Source: UBA7332 sp051652645
GTDB lineage: Bacteria; Bacteroidota; Bacteroidia; Bacteroidales; UBA7332
Direction: 5' to 3'
Assembly: GCA_051652645.1 (NCBI GenBank)
Contig: JBOFUP010000008.1
Coordinates: forward strand, 1 to 64,000
DNA length: 64,000 bases
The stretch's first letter is position 1. Each line of letters begins with the position of its first letter. Position numbers and translations under genes: made by a program. The notes beneath the pieces are model-generated. The model had not been told where the DNA came from and made no database searches. It worked only from the letters and a program-made list of their open reading frames with translations. Shown here one piece after another: positions 43,005 to 51,122 of this stretch.

Positions 43005-45716
43005 TTATATTGTTATTCGGACCTCTGTCCCAAAGAATGGGATCTCCCACTTTCTGGCATTACTATCATAGTTTGTTCTGTACACGGGATTATAGTCCCA
43101 GATACGATTGACAAAGAAGGATAACTTAAGATGCTTACCAATCTCCTTACTAGCTTTTAGATTCATACTCATAGAAACAGGAGTTGATGTTCGTCTGAAA
43201 TAGTTATCCGAGAAGTTCCTCACCAATAAACCCTTTATAGGATCTGCTGCATCATCCTCTGTATATGGCTTAATCACACCATCTTTTCCAATATAATGAG
43301 TAGGCATACCAGAGAAAGGTAAAGATCTACTAGAGGTAAACCATACACTTTGCAACATACAGCTAAAGAACATTCTATATCTTGGCAGGTGAGTATTGAA
43401 CCATATATTTGTATTAAACTGCTCTCGCTCTCTTCCTTGGTTCCAGTTGTAGAATCCCACATATGGATAAGGGGCATTATTTAAACTAATATTAGGACGA
43501 TATTCAACAGGCAAACCAGTGTCATAACTACTCCTATACCAAGCCCCATTAATCTCTATTGTTGTTCTTATAGGTTTGATTGTTGGAAGTATCAATCTAT
43601 ATTCCACTCCATTCTTCACAACCCTCTCTCCATTTAGAGGTCTACTATACGAACTAAGTAAAGTGTCTACTACTGATGTAAAATCATCAGTGGATGGTTT
43701 CCCAACAACAGGCTCCTTAAGCTCTCCATATTTTCTATAGATCTGACTGAAGTAAGTCGTTTTATATCCAAAGCCATTGTTTAATTCCTCTCTAAAAAGA
43801 GTAATAGAGAGAGTTGCTCCCGAGCTCTCCATTGAGACTCCAAACTCCTGCTTCCTATTGCGAGCAGGTTTAAGATTATAGTTTACCCTATCCTTGGTCT
43901 CACTATTCATTATGACAAGACGATTCGCTTCTGTCTGAGAATAGTAGTTGAGGGCCACTGCATCAAACCAAGCTTGTTGTGGAAAAAGAAGGTCTAACGT
44001 AGGGAATTTAGTCTGTTCCCCCCATCCAAGCCTAAATGAGAGGTTAACACCCTTACTAAAGAGATTCATCTGCGGTAGTTTCCACTCTAGATTTAAACGA
44101 GGGTCAAGGTATGCTTTACCTTGAATCAGATACTCCCTATCTAAGCCAGTCATAATTGTCATTCTAGCACCAGCTTGTAGAGAAAAGGTATGAAGGCCTA
44201 GTGGAAGAGTTGCCTTATCTTCAGCAAAGAGTGCAACAGTAGTCACACCAGGGATAGAGTTAAAGGCCCTATTTCTCTCTCCAGGCCAAGGAGGCAGAAG
44301 AGGGTCGAACAAAGCACCTTTTCCATTATTCTTCTCGTATCTAGCATTAAGACCAGCTGTCAATTTCTGCTCTAATCTACCTAGTTTCACATATCCATCT
44401 GCACTAATTGAGCCCCATAACTGAAGAGGTTTTCCCACAACAGAATATTGACTTAGATACTCATGAGGCAAGTATATCCCCTCGTGCTGGCCAGTAACCC
44501 CAGGCAAAGCGGTTGGAGTTGCTGTCTTTTGAGTTACGATCTTCTCTCTTTCTAACTTCTCATAGCTATTATCCGCAGTGAGGTTGAACTCTATACTCTT
44601 TAATATTGGCGCATTTATCCACCATCGACCATAAATAGAAGCTGTAACCTTACTATTATCAACCTTATAATACTCTATACTCTGTAGAAGATCTGGATCA
44701 TTTTTTAGTTGGTCCATAACACTCGAAATAGACAATTTTGCATTGTAATTAAAACTCTGCTTCTCTCCCCTGATCTGATTAGAATATATCAACTGTCCTG
44801 TTAGCCTATTAAAACGATCAAGACTATTTCGAACGTCAGGCTTCGAATCTGCCCAATCCAAACCTACGTTGACACTTCCACCATTACCATTAAACTTAAA
44901 CCCCTTACCAACATATATAATCTTATTAAGAGGGTCTATCTTTGTTCTTATTTGTAGTGGTGATGCCCCAGCTTTAGACTTAACAATTATCGCACCCGAA
45001 GTTAGATCCCCATACTTAGCTGAAGGAATACCATTAATTATCTCCACCTCATCTATATGATCACTCGATATTGTTCTTAGGTCAACACCCCCATTCATTG
45101 TAGACCTATCCGTCACAGTCTGATCACTCATCTGACTCTGAAGATTAGCATTGTTAGATATAGGTGCTCCATCAATTATAATTGAAGATCCTAAGGCTGT
45201 CGATGCATCACTGCCAGCTTGTCGCATAGTCATCTGCTGAACACTACTCAATCCCCCATCAGAGGATAAGTAACCCGGTAGAAGCTGAAGAAGATCTGAA
45301 AAGCCAGAAGGTTGAATATATTCAAGAGCACTCTTCTTTATCAAGTAACTACCACTGTGACTCTTAGGATCAGCCATCACATTTACCTCATTGAGTTTAA
45401 AAGATTCTCTCTCTAACCTAATTATCATATACTCGTGAGTAGAGAGATTAACTTTCTTGGGCATGTATCCCAAATAACGAATCTCCAATTCATGAGTACC
45501 ATCAGGAATAGCCTCCAATCTAAAAGCACCATTCAAATCACTTATTGTGCCGCAATTGAGAGAATTAATCTGAAGTGTTGCTCCAACTATCTCCTCTCCA
45601 TTATCTTTATCTACAACGCGCCCCACAATCCTATTATCATTCGCTGCACTCTCCATTGAGAATACTAGCTGAATAACTATCATTAATGTAAGGGTTGATA
45701 TTAATCTCTTCATCAT
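43005..45716 (-). CDS. TonB-dependent receptor heading the DUF4876/ABC operon
   Basis: A 903-aa outer-membrane receptor with a signal peptide (about 1-24), a carboxypeptidase-regulatory-like domain at 28-110 (GRVVDKDNGEEIVGATLQI), a plug at about 115-245 (LLQLLPGYLSSDGG ... SIIIDGAPISN ... VEIINGIPSAKYGDLTSGAIIV), then the barrel ending in FFGTEVRITI. The plug pattern is that of ligand-specific TonB receptors rather than SusC. It is first in the operon, after a TAnnTTTG box on the minus strand, and divergent from a hemerythrin/LuxR pair. Iron or haem as ligand is inferred from that context only. Confidence 0.9.
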   Translation of the reverse strand: MMKRLISTLTLMIVIQLVFSMESAANDNRIVGRVVDKDNGEEIVGATLQINSLNCGTISDLNGAFRLEAIPDGTHELEIRYLGYMPKKVNLSTHEYMIIRLERESFKLNEVNVMADPKSHSGSYLIKKSALEYIQPSGFSDLLQLLPGYLSSDGGLSSVQQMTMRQAGSDASTALGSSIIIDGAPISNNANLQSQMSDQTVTDRSTMNGGVDLRTISSDHIDEVEIINGIPSAKYGDLTSGAIIVKSKAGASPLQIRTKIDPLNKIIYVGKGFKFNGNGGSVNVGLDWADSKPDVRNSLDRFNRLTGQLIYSNQIRGEKQSFNYNAKLSISSVMDQLKNDPDLLQSIEYYKVDNSKVTASIYGRWWINAPILKSIEFNLTADNSYEKLEREKIVTQKTATPTALPGVTGQHEGIYLPHEYLSQYSVVGKPLQLWGSISADGYVKLGRLEQKLTAGLNARYEKNNGKGALFDPLLPPWPGERNRAFNSIPGVTTVALFAEDKATLPLGLHTFSLQAGARMTIMTGLDREYLIQGKAYLDPRLNLEWKLPQMNLFSKGVNLSFRLGWGEQTKFPTLDLLFPQQAWFDAVALNYYSQTEANRLVIMNSETKDRVNYNLKPARNRKQEFGVSMESSGATLSITLFREELNNGFGYKTTYFSQIYRKYGELKEPVVGKPSTDDFTSVVDTLLSSYSRPLNGERVVKNGVEYRLILPTIKPIRTTIEINGAWYRSSYDTGLPVEYRPNISLNNAPYPYVGFYNWNQGREREQFNTNIWFNTHLPRYRMFFSCMLQSVWFTSSRSLPFSGMPTHYIGKDGVIKPYTEDDAADPIKGLLVRNFSDNYFRRTSTPVSMSMNLKASKEIGKHLKLSFFVNRIWDYNPVYRTNYDSNARKWEIPFFGTEVRITI

Positions 45717-45744
45717 TGCAAATAAATACTTGTTATTTTTAATG

Positions 45745-45752
45745 CAAAATTA
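45745..45752 (-). promoter_or_regulatory. Candidate -7 box of the DUF4876/ABC operon
   Basis: Minus-strand TAATTTTG matches TAnnTTTG, 29 bp before the receptor ATG. No -33 TTTG at the right distance. Direct repeats lie just upstream. Confidence 0.5.
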
Positions 45753-45774
45753 TTTTGTTTCGTAATAAGAGGAA

Positions 45775-45820
45775 ATAACCAATAATAGGGATATATTTGC
45801 CGCATATAACCAAAAATAGG
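45775..45820. promoter_or_regulatory. Pair of 15-bp direct repeats in the divergent promoter region
   Basis: ATAACCAATAATAGG (45775-45789) and ATAACCAAAAATAGG (45806-45820) differ at one base and start 31 bp apart, about three helical turns. They flank the plus-strand -7 box. Layout fits an operator for a dimeric activator or repressor, possibly the LuxR-type product encoded nearby. Confidence 0.65.
45792..45799 (+). promoter_or_regulatory. Candidate -7 box of the hemerythrin/LuxR pair
   Basis: TATATTTG matches TAnnTTTG between the two 15-bp repeats, 77 bp before the ATG at 45877. The lack of a -33 element would fit activator dependence. Confidence 0.5.
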
Positions 45821-45876
45821 TAACGGGAGAGATTTTTAACACACATTTCTTTAATCATAAAACAACAAATCACCGT

Positions 45877-46578
45877 ATGAATCACCTTGTATACTCATCA
45901 GAGATGAAGATGTCGGATCTAATTCTCGACAATTGGAGACTAATACCTGTACTAAATAGATTCGGGATACACCTAGGGTTTGGGGAGAAACGAGTGAGTG
46001 ATGTGTGTGCTGAAAACTCCATATCCACCTCTCTGTTCCTACTAATATGCAACGTATACACACACGAGGAGTACCACCCCGAAGGAGAAGAGCTCAGTAG
46101 TCTTGATATTGAGAAGTTAATCAATTACTTGCAAGCATCACACAAATACTATCTCTCAACTAGAGTTAAAGAGATAGAGAGGCAACTTATTCAGATGAGT
46201 AACTGCCGAAGTGAGAAAAATAACATCATACTCCAACGTTTCTTTGAGGACTACCGCCAAGAACTAACAAACCACTTTGAGTTTGAAGAGAGGGTCGTGT
46301 ATCCATACATCAGAAAGATTGTTGAACACATTAATACTGAGAATCTAGACATAGATAAATTTGAAGAGAACCACTCAAACATTGAAGACAAATTAAGTGA
46401 TCTAAAGAGCATAATCATAAAATATCTACCCGAGATATGCTCACACTCTCAGCGTTCAGAGCTTCTTATAAACATCTTTCTACTAGAGGAGGACCTTAAC
46501 AGACACGATCTTATTGAGGATAAAATACTCATCCCATGGGTACAGAATCAGATGCCCTCAAAAGGAGGAAACCTATGA
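45877..46578 (+). CDS. DUF542-like plus hemerythrin HHE domain protein (RIC/YtfE/ScdA-like)
   Basis: A 233-aa cytoplasmic protein. Residues about 12-50 resemble the ScdA N-terminal (DUF542) domain: LILDNWRLIPVLNRFGIHLG, but the Cys pair normal there is replaced (GFGEK). A hemerythrin four-helix domain follows with His/Glu iron ligands visible in THEEYHPEGEE, SHKYYLSTR, NHFEFEERVVYPYI, NHSNIEDKL and RHDLIEDKILIP. RIC proteins use a di-iron centre in repair of iron-sulfur clusters after nitric oxide or oxidative damage. Here it may also sense iron or NO for the regulator with which it overlaps by four bases. Met10 and Met12 are alternative starts. Confidence 0.85.
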   Translation: MNHLVYSSEMKMSDLILDNWRLIPVLNRFGIHLGFGEKRVSDVCAENSISTSLFLLICNVYTHEEYHPEGEELSSLDIEKLINYLQASHKYYLSTRVKEIERQLIQMSNCRSEKNNIILQRFFEDYRQELTNHFEFEERVVYPYIRKIVEHINTENLDIDKFEENHSNIEDKLSDLKSIIIKYLPEICSHSQRSELLINIFLLEEDLNRHDLIEDKILIPWVQNQMPSKGGNL

Positions 46579-47159
46579 AGCAACGTATAGTAATAGTTGA
46601 AAATTCTGAAATCATTGCTGCGGGAATAATAAAGATCCTTGAAGCTAGCAATGATTTTACCGTAGTGGCACACTTAACAGACATTCATCAATTCGAACAT
46701 AGACAGTCTAGCCTGCGCCCAAATATCGTAATAATCAACAATATGTTGGTCGATTACACTAGACGCCATTCCATTCTTGAGAGTTTAAAAGTGTCCAAAG
46801 TGGCAATTGAGAGCGCTTGCATTGAGCCAGAGACCGCACGACACTACGATGCAATCATCTCAATCTACGACTCTGCTTCTAGAATAGAGAACAAACTCCG
46901 CTTAATAATCTCAAACGAAAAGGTAGATAGTAGCAACAGCGGAGATAGCTCCGAACTATCCGACAGAGAGAAAGAGATACTAGTTTCTGTAGCAACTGGT
47001 ATGATGAACAAAGAGATTGCTGATCAATATAATATATCCATCCATACAGTCATCTCACACAGAAAGAATATAACTAGAAAAACAGGAATAAAGTCTGTCT
47101 CTGGACTCACTGTCTACGCTATGCTAAACAACCTTATCGGTGCTGACGGCATCAAATAA
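46575..47159 (+). CDS. LuxR/NarL-type DNA-binding regulator with degenerate receiver domain (CdhR-like)
   Basis: A 194-aa regulator. Residues 1-112 have the fold pattern of a response-regulator receiver (IVIVENSEIIAAGI...PNIVIINNML), but the acidic pocket is E9/N10 and the phosphoacceptor position reads Asn55/Asn56, so phosphorylation is unlikely. A LuxR-type HTH occupies 127-190 (LSDREKEILVSVATGMMNKE...SIHTVISHRKNI). The ATG at 46575 overlaps the previous stop (ATGA) and has AAAGGAGG before it. From memory, P. gingivalis PG1236-PG1237 is a similar small-gene/LuxR pair whose LuxR protein (CdhR) controls haemin-binding genes. The orthology is not tested here. Confidence 0.85.
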   Translation: MKQRIVIVENSEIIAAGIIKILEASNDFTVVAHLTDIHQFEHRQSSLRPNIVIINNMLVDYTRRHSILESLKVSKVAIESACIEPETARHYDAIISIYDSASRIENKLRLIISNEKVDSSNSGDSSELSDREKEILVSVATGMMNKEIADQYNISIHTVISHRKNITRKTGIKSVSGLTVYAMLNNLIGADGIK

Positions 47160-47182
47160 ATCTATTATTAACACCATATTTT

Positions 47183-47219
47183 GGCCTTCATCCCTATTAG
47201 TAGGGATGAAGGCCATTCT
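47183..47219 (+). terminator. Terminator of the LuxR-type regulator gene
   Basis: GGCCTTCATCCCTA (47183-47196) and its exact complement (47201-47214), then a T-rich tail. Confidence 0.85.
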
Positions 47220-47293
47220 TTTTAACTCTTTCTAAGGATTGTAGACTCATCTATTTTGCCACACCTTTGCAGCAGATAAATTCGAGAGACGAA

Positions 47294-47364
47294 GGCTGAC
47301 ATACACCTATCCCTTATTTGTAGTAAACTAATTGTGTGTATAAAGACATTTATGTATGTCAGCC
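47294..47364 (+). promoter_or_regulatory. Perfect 12-bp inverted repeat in the leader of the siderophore receptor gene
   Basis: GGCTGACATACA (47294-47305) and TGTATGTCAGCC (47353-47364) are exact complements separated by 47 nt, ending 56 bp before the receptor ATG. It could be a looped operator or a leader RNA stem. No known riboswitch was recognised. Confidence 0.6.
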
Positions 47365-47420
47365 CAAGACTCGGATGTATAGTTAAAAACCATAATATCC
47401 TTGTGTTTAAAATCATAGAA

Positions 47421-49796
47421 ATGAAGAAAAAAGTAGTTACACTAATGCTTGCTGCAAATGCTATCGCAATGATGGCTAATAGCAATTCAACTATCAAAGG
47501 CCGTATTATAGATCAAGATGGAAGGGCACTCCCTGGTGCTACAATAATAATAGAAGGAACATCTCAAGGTACTGTTTCGAGCAGAAACGGAGAGTTTAGC
47601 TTAGAGAGTAATATTGTAGATGGTGGAAATATAGTAGTGACGGTAGTCGGCTACGAAGCCGAAGTGGCACAAGTAACCACTGCTGGGGATATTATAGTCA
47701 AGATGAGGGAGAAAACACACTCTTTAGATCAAGTAGAGGTATTTGGAGAGAGAAACCGAACTCCTGAGAAGATGGATTTCATAACGCGTATGCCACTCCG
47801 TCCAAGCGAACAGTTACAAAGCATTTCTGTTGTTTCTCACAAGATGATAGAACAGCAAGGAAGTATATCTCTTGCAGATGTAACCAAAAATATTGTGGGT
47901 GTTAGCACTTTCGCTACATACGGTGGTGCTAGTGAGAGTTTAAGCACTCGTGGATTTAGAGGAATCCCAACCCTAAAGAATGGTATCAGAGTCCACTCTG
48001 ACTTCCGCGGACAAGGTATACTTTCAGATATGCAAGGTGTGGAGAGTGTGCAAGTAATCAAAGGTTCAGCTGCCATAACTCAAGGAGTAGGCAATGACAT
48101 AGGTAGTGCTGGAGGTGTAGTTAACATAGCCACAAAGACTCCCCGATTCGATAATGATGCAAACCTTGGTCTTAGATTCGGCAGTTGGGGACAGATACGT
48201 GGAGTATGGGACCTTCAGCGAGTGTTAACACGTGATGAGAAGTTGGCACTTAGATTCAACGGAGCAGTTGAAAGATCAGATAGCTACAGAGCGCACGTTG
48301 ATAAGAATAGAATATACCTAAATCCATCCCTGGCGTGGAAGCCGACAAGAAACACCGACGTGATTGTTGAAATGGACTATCTTCATGACTCCCGAACGCC
48401 AGATCGAGGTACGGTCAATCTTGCAGCAGATAGCGTTAACGCTCTTTACGATATGCCACACAATAAGTTTCTTGGGTTTGAGACGGACAGGATATTGACA
48501 GATCAATTGAGTTATTCAGCTCGAATCAATCATAGACTTAATGATAACTATTCTCTTCGTTTTGTGTATGCTGGATCTACACTCAAAACAGACAATACAG
48601 GGGCAAGCAATAGCAAACTAAAGACAGCAGACAAAACAGGTGAATATAACCTACGTTCAAGATCACTCGGCCGCTCAACAAGAGAAGATAAGAACCAGCT
48701 ATTTCAGATGGACTTCATCGGTCGAGATGTGAATACTGGACCGATCAAACACACCTTTCAAGTTGGACTGGACTTCAGACGAAATGAAGTGGCTTCTATG
48801 TCATACACATCTGTTGTTATCGACACTATAGACGTACTAAAGGAGATTGTCAACAAACTCCCTCAAGACATTTCACTAAAAGAAGGGAGCACAACCACTA
48901 CATATTCAAACAGCTACGGAGTAATGGCACAAGAGGTGATGACACTCTCAAAGTGGGCAAAAGCAATAGTGGCTCTTAGATATAGCTTTGGCGAAAACTA
49001 CGACAACAGTTCATCAGGAGCTACTAAAGGAGATGCACTAAACCCAATGGCTGGGATAATTCTTACTCCATATAAAGGCATACACCTATTTGGGTCATTC
49101 ACCACGACCACTGACCTACGTTCTGCTGGCAATCTTATGGAGGATGGTTCTTCAGTTGGAGCTTCGACTATACGACAATTTGAGACTGGATTAAAGACAG
49201 AGTTCTTTAATAGCCGACTAAGAGTGAACCTTACCCTCTTCGATGTACTAAACTCAAACCTTGCTTACCAGATCTACGATGAGGCCATGCAAGCAACAGG
49301 TAGATACGGTAAAGCGGGTGACCTAAGCAGAAGAGGTGTCGAAATAGAAGTGATAGGTAGAGCGCACCGCACTCTACAAGTGGTAGCCGGTTACGCATTC
49401 CTCGACGCTAAATACAAAAACTCACTGGCTTTCATGGATGGTTCTGCTCCATCTAATGCCCCACGCCACACTGCCAATGGATGGATATACTATAATCCAG
49501 AATTTCTCAAAGGTGTATCTATTGGTCTTGGTGCATACTACGTAGGAGAGCGACCAGTGAATGACTTCTCGATGAAAGCTTCTCACGCAAATACAACCCC
49601 TGGTGTAAAGCCATTTGATATGAAAGCACATACAACACTGAATGCAACTGTTGGGTATAAATACAAGAGAGCTAGCATAAACCTAATTTTCAACAATATC
49701 ACAAATGCTGAGGGATATAGCTCGTACTACAGAGGTGGATTCATAAATCCTATTGACCCATTCAACTTCTCAACAGCTCTAAGCTATAACTTTTAA
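47421..49796 (+). CDS. TonB-dependent siderophore-type receptor
   Basis: A 791-aa outer-membrane receptor. The start at 47421 (MKKKVVTLMLAANAIAMMA) is chosen for its signal peptide; the frame is open to 47334. A carboxypeptidase-regulatory-like domain at about 24-100 (GRIIDQDGRALPGATIII) is followed by a plug typical of ferric-siderophore receptors of the FhuA/FhuE/FecA type: SISVVSHKMIEQQ, DVTKNIVGVS, STRGFRG, VESVQVIKGSAAITQG and GGVVNIATK. The barrel ends in FNFSTALSYNF. It follows the hemerythrin/LuxR pair on the same strand after a terminator and a leader with an inverted repeat. Ligand probably a ferric siderophore or haem. Confidence 0.92.
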   Translation: MKKKVVTLMLAANAIAMMANSNSTIKGRIIDQDGRALPGATIIIEGTSQGTVSSRNGEFSLESNIVDGGNIVVTVVGYEAEVAQVTTAGDIIVKMREKTHSLDQVEVFGERNRTPEKMDFITRMPLRPSEQLQSISVVSHKMIEQQGSISLADVTKNIVGVSTFATYGGASESLSTRGFRGIPTLKNGIRVHSDFRGQGILSDMQGVESVQVIKGSAAITQGVGNDIGSAGGVVNIATKTPRFDNDANLGLRFGSWGQIRGVWDLQRVLTRDEKLALRFNGAVERSDSYRAHVDKNRIYLNPSLAWKPTRNTDVIVEMDYLHDSRTPDRGTVNLAADSVNALYDMPHNKFLGFETDRILTDQLSYSARINHRLNDNYSLRFVYAGSTLKTDNTGASNSKLKTADKTGEYNLRSRSLGRSTREDKNQLFQMDFIGRDVNTGPIKHTFQVGLDFRRNEVASMSYTSVVIDTIDVLKEIVNKLPQDISLKEGSTTTTYSNSYGVMAQEVMTLSKWAKAIVALRYSFGENYDNSSSGATKGDALNPMAGIILTPYKGIHLFGSFTTTTDLRSAGNLMEDGSSVGASTIRQFETGLKTEFFNSRLRVNLTLFDVLNSNLAYQIYDEAMQATGRYGKAGDLSRRGVEIEVIGRAHRTLQVVAGYAFLDAKYKNSLAFMDGSAPSNAPRHTANGWIYYNPEFLKGVSIGLGAYYVGERPVNDFSMKASHANTTPGVKPFDMKAHTTLNATVGYKYKRASINLIFNNITNAEGYSSYYRGGFINPIDPFNFSTALSYNF

Positions 49797-49842
49797 ACAA
49801 AGAGGGCGATGGTAAGTTAATATTATCAAACCCCAAAAACAA

Positions 49843-49887
49843 AAAAAATAACGCTATCTCCACCTTTGTGGGAAAGCGTTATTTTTT
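49843..49887 (+). terminator. Terminator of the siderophore-type receptor gene
   Basis: AAAAAATAACGCT (49843-49855) pairs with 49875-49887, with an inner CCAC/GTGG stem and a T6 tail. Confidence 0.8.
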
Positions 49888-49941
49888 ACAGAAGGGATTA
49901 AAGGCTTATCTATTTAATTATCAAACATTTGAGTAGCCACA

Positions 49942-50051
49942 AAAAACTCTGAGGGTTTTGGGTAAAAAGCCTTAGGCTTTTGGGTGAAAACTCTAAGGCT
50001 TTTTAGTATAAACTCTCAGAGTTTTGGGTAGGAAGCCTAAGAGAAATAGAA
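49942..50051. repeat. Degenerate tandem array with exact 22-bp period
   Basis: Units at 49942-49963, 49964-49985, 49986-50007, 50008-50029 and a partial one at 50030-50051. Each core is palindromic (AAAGCCTTAGGCTTT or AAACTCTCAGAGTTT type), followed in most by TTGGGT. A further single copy lies at 11696-11717. The array occupies the middle of the 458-bp gap between two convergent operons. Confidence 0.88.
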
Positions 50052-50171
50052 GCTAATCCTTAGCAGAAAAAATACAGCTCCAAAAGTGTAAAAAACATAG
50101 CCCTATTAGTTAAGACAGAGATTATAGGGATTTGAAATATTAAGGTATTAGAGTTAGTGTTTATTTAATTA

Positions 50172-50230
50172 GAGATCCCCCTCTATATAGTTATCAACAG
50201 TGTTGATAACTATATAGAGGGGGATCTCTT
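50172..50230. terminator. 59-nt perfect palindrome, probable terminator of the PUL
   Basis: The 29-nt arms 50172-50200 and 50202-50230 are exact complements around one base. It lies 24 bp past the GH16 stop (50255), so termination of the polysaccharide utilization operon is the simplest role, although T-runs are short on the minus side. Confidence 0.7.
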
Positions 50231-50254
50231 TGTTTATAAAACTATGCTAAAGTT

Positions 50255-51109
50255 CTATTTCTTTTGATAGACTCTAACGTAATCAACCTCCATAGATACA
50301 GGAAGATCCGTAGGCTCTATCTCACCAACCCAATTGCCACCTAAAGCTTGATTGAGAATAATATAGAAGTCTTGATCAAAAGGATACTGCTCTGGTCCAC
50401 CATCTTTCTCTCTGTGGTAGGTGAAGCTCTTTGATCCGTTGATGAAGAAGTCAATCTTATCTTCGCTCCACTCAATGGCATAGATATTAAAATCTCCAAC
50501 CTTGAATGATGCAGTTACGTGAGATGGAGAGTTAACCCAACCATCCGTAGCAACAGCTCTAGTGCGAGTGGTGTGAACAGTCTGATACACTTGAGACTCA
50601 TGATTAAGATGTTCCATAATGTCTATCTCACCGCTGTGAGGCCATCCACCATACTTGTTGTGAGTAGGCATTAGCCAAAGAGCAGGCCAAGCACCTTGGG
50701 CATGCCCAAACTTAGCACTAATTTCAACACGACCATAGCGGAAATCAAATTTCCCTCTAGTGGTAACTGCACCCGTTTGAAAGGCCACAGTATCACTATC
50801 AACAGGCGTATTACGAGCAATAAGGTGAAGCGACCCCCCTTTTACGTATGCCATCTCAGGAAGATCCGTTGCATAACGACACCAAAAAGATGGTCTTCTT
50901 CCAGGGAAGCTCCACACCTCAGGGTTTGGCTTACCATCTTTCTCGAAGTTATCCTCAAAAATAACCTTCCACTCACTCTTCTTGACCTTTGCAGAAGCTT
51001 TGTTATCTGCTGGTGATGCTCCATAAGATCCGTTGGCAGCAACGGCAATGGAACCGGAAATTAGTATAGAAAATATCGCTTTTCTAATAACGGAACTCTT
51101 ATTAATCAT
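50255..51109 (-). CDS. Glycoside hydrolase family 16 endo-beta-glycanase
   Basis: A 284-aa exported enzyme with a signal peptide (about 1-30) and a jelly-roll catalytic domain. The family motif is complete: E161, D163 and E166 in SGEIDIMEH (ExDxxE), preceded by ALWLMP. Aromatic residues line the cleft (WCRYATDLPEMAYV). GH16 includes laminarinases, agarases, porphyranases and endo-beta-galactosidases; some gut GH16 enzymes cut poly-N-acetyllactosamine in mucin O-glycans. Given GH20, GH2 and a GlcNAc-type sulfatase in the same operon, that activity is a reasonable guess. Last gene of the PUL, 13 bp after GH2. Confidence 0.9.
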   Translation of the reverse strand: MINKSSVIRKAIFSILISGSIAVAANGSYGASPADNKASAKVKKSEWKVIFEDNFEKDGKPNPEVWSFPGRRPSFWCRYATDLPEMAYVKGGSLHLIARNTPVDSDTVAFQTGAVTTRGKFDFRYGRVEISAKFGHAQGAWPALWLMPTHNKYGGWPHSGEIDIMEHLNHESQVYQTVHTTRTRAVATDGWVNSPSHVTASFKVGDFNIYAIEWSEDKIDFFINGSKSFTYHREKDGGPEQYPFDQDFYIILNQALGGNWVGEIEPTDLPVSMEVDYVRVYQKK

Positions 51110-51122
51110 CTCAAATCTACTA

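Noticed and set aside
36882..45716. XusABC-like xenosiderophore locus
   Set aside because: That system has a DUF4374 beta-propeller lipoprotein and a PepSY-type partner; neither is seen here.
43005..49796. Cobalamin or other known riboswitch ahead of the TonB receptor genes
   Set aside because: No conserved B12-box or similar element was recognised in 45717-45876 or 47220-47420; only direct and inverted repeats.
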